Shown here in pieces: positions 4,948 through 5,453 of a stretch of DNA of 5,453 nucleotides. Numbering within the stretch: the stretch's first letter is position 1; every line of letters begins with the position of its first letter. Under the pieces are notes generated by a model. The model was given only the letters and a program-made list of their open reading frames with translations, was not told the DNA's origin and made no database searches. The translations under genes were made by a program, and so were the position numbers. This stretch comes from Desulfocapsa sp. (GTDB taxonomy: Bacteria; Desulfobacterota; Desulfobulbia; Desulfobulbales; Desulfocapsaceae). The stretch covers positions 1 through 5,453 of the forward strand of contig JAOZKX010000179.1 in NCBI GenBank assembly GCA_029935135.1. Direction: 5' to 3'.

Positions 4948-5453
4948 ATGGTGACGCGATTAAAAACACTCTTTTATGATATCCGCTGGGGGGAGTGGTC
5001 TCTCCTCTCACTCTATATCTCCGTTTTGTCCGGTGTTGTGGTGGCACTGCAATACACCCCGGAAACGCCTCTCTATTCAGTATCCACCATTGATATGCTT
5101 GTCCCATTTGGCGCCTATTTTCGATCGCTTCATTTTTACTCCAGTCAATTCTTTTTTCTCTTTTCCATCGTCCATCTGATAGCAATTTACGATAAGGCCC
5201 AAAACTATTCTTCCAGCCAATGGATCAAACTGACCGCCACCCTTCCCGTCGCCCTTTTAATTCTTTTCACTGGCTATGTCCTGCGTGGTGACTCAACAGG
5301 TGCTTCCGCAGGTCTTATCGCAGAGGCGATTCTCCTGGACATTCCCCTAGTTGGCGAAACATTCAATGACCTCTTTTTTTCTATTACCAATGATGGGATG
5401 AAACGAATATATGTAAACCATATTATTGGTTTTGGAATTCTTTGGGGATGGCT
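4948..5453 (+). CDS. Divergent cytochrome b (N-terminal, b6-like domain), partial at the right edge
   Basis: The open frame runs from ATG 4948 through 168 codons to the window end with no stop. It begins ten bases after the Rieske stop, so the two are co-transcribed. TRLKTLFYDIRWGEWSLLSL (3-22) precedes helix A, with SGVVVALQYTP (28-38) matching the family's helix A end. In helix B, RSLH (59-62) supplies Arg59 and His62, and His76 follows 14 residues later, the canonical haem-ligand spacing. A third haem histidine is likely His158 in MKRIYVNHII (151-160); its partner, expected about residue 172, is outside. Membrane helices fall at about 17-35, 63-82, 94-112 and from 155. After helix C, GYVLRGDSTGASAG (109-122) replaces the usual GY-x-LPWG-Q stretch, so the family call is firm but the subfamily is unusual. 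Whether it is b6-like or full length is not visible. Confidence 0.85.
   Translation, partial: MVTRLKTLFYDIRWGEWSLLSLYISVLSGVVVALQYTPETPLYSVSTIDMLVPFGAYFRSLHFYSSQFFFLFSIVHLIAIYDKAQNYSSSQWIKLTATLPVALLILFTGYVLRGDSTGASAGLIAEAILLDIPLVGETFNDLFFSITNDGMKRIYVNHIIGFGILWGW

Noticed and set aside
4941..4979. ATG at 4941 as the start of a separate small gene
   Set aside because: It opens only a 12-codon frame that ends in TGA at 4977-4979 and overlaps the cytochrome b start at 4948, which alone leads into family-typical sequence.

Overview
The window holds compact bacterial housekeeping DNA, followed by the first part of an electron-transfer operon. All genes are on the + strand and none looks broken. 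The gene order (ilvB-ilvN, then psd-pssA, then asd) and the divergent cytochrome b/Rieske pair suggest an anaerobic, Gram-negative member of the former Deltaproteobacteria (Desulfobacterota), perhaps the Desulfobulbales. That assignment rests on gene order and protein character alone, not on a marker search.

Region 1 (1-621) is the end of the acetolactate synthase locus: the last 16 codons of the catalytic subunit IlvB, then the complete regulatory subunit IlvN. A hairpin at 668-703 closes this unit. Region 2 (about 686-2290) encodes the two steps that turn CDP-diacylglycerol into phosphatidylethanolamine: psd (short, pyruvoyl-type decarboxylase) and pssA (CDP-alcohol phosphatidyltransferase). 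A 15-base perfect palindrome lies in the gap between them. The unit ends at a strong intrinsic terminator, 2254-2290.

Region 3 (about 2329 to the window end) looks like one tightly packed transcription unit: asd (aspartate-semialdehyde dehydrogenase), rsmD (16S rRNA m2G966 methyltransferase, TTG start directly on the asd stop), coaD (phosphopantetheine adenylyltransferase, overlapping rsmD by 14 bases), a small Tat-type Rieske [2Fe-2S] protein, and the N-terminal part of a cytochrome b that runs off the right edge. The Rieske protein keeps all its cluster ligands and disulfide cysteines. The cytochrome b keeps its haem histidines but lacks the near-universal Pro-Trp sequence after transmembrane helix C, replaced by Arg-Gly-Asp-Ser-Thr-Gly.

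No tRNA, rRNA, CRISPR, insertion sequence or phage feature was seen. The part most worth following up is the divergent Rieske/cytochrome b module at the right end. The longest stretch without a gene is the 171 bases at 2232-2402, which holds a terminator and a candidate promoter.
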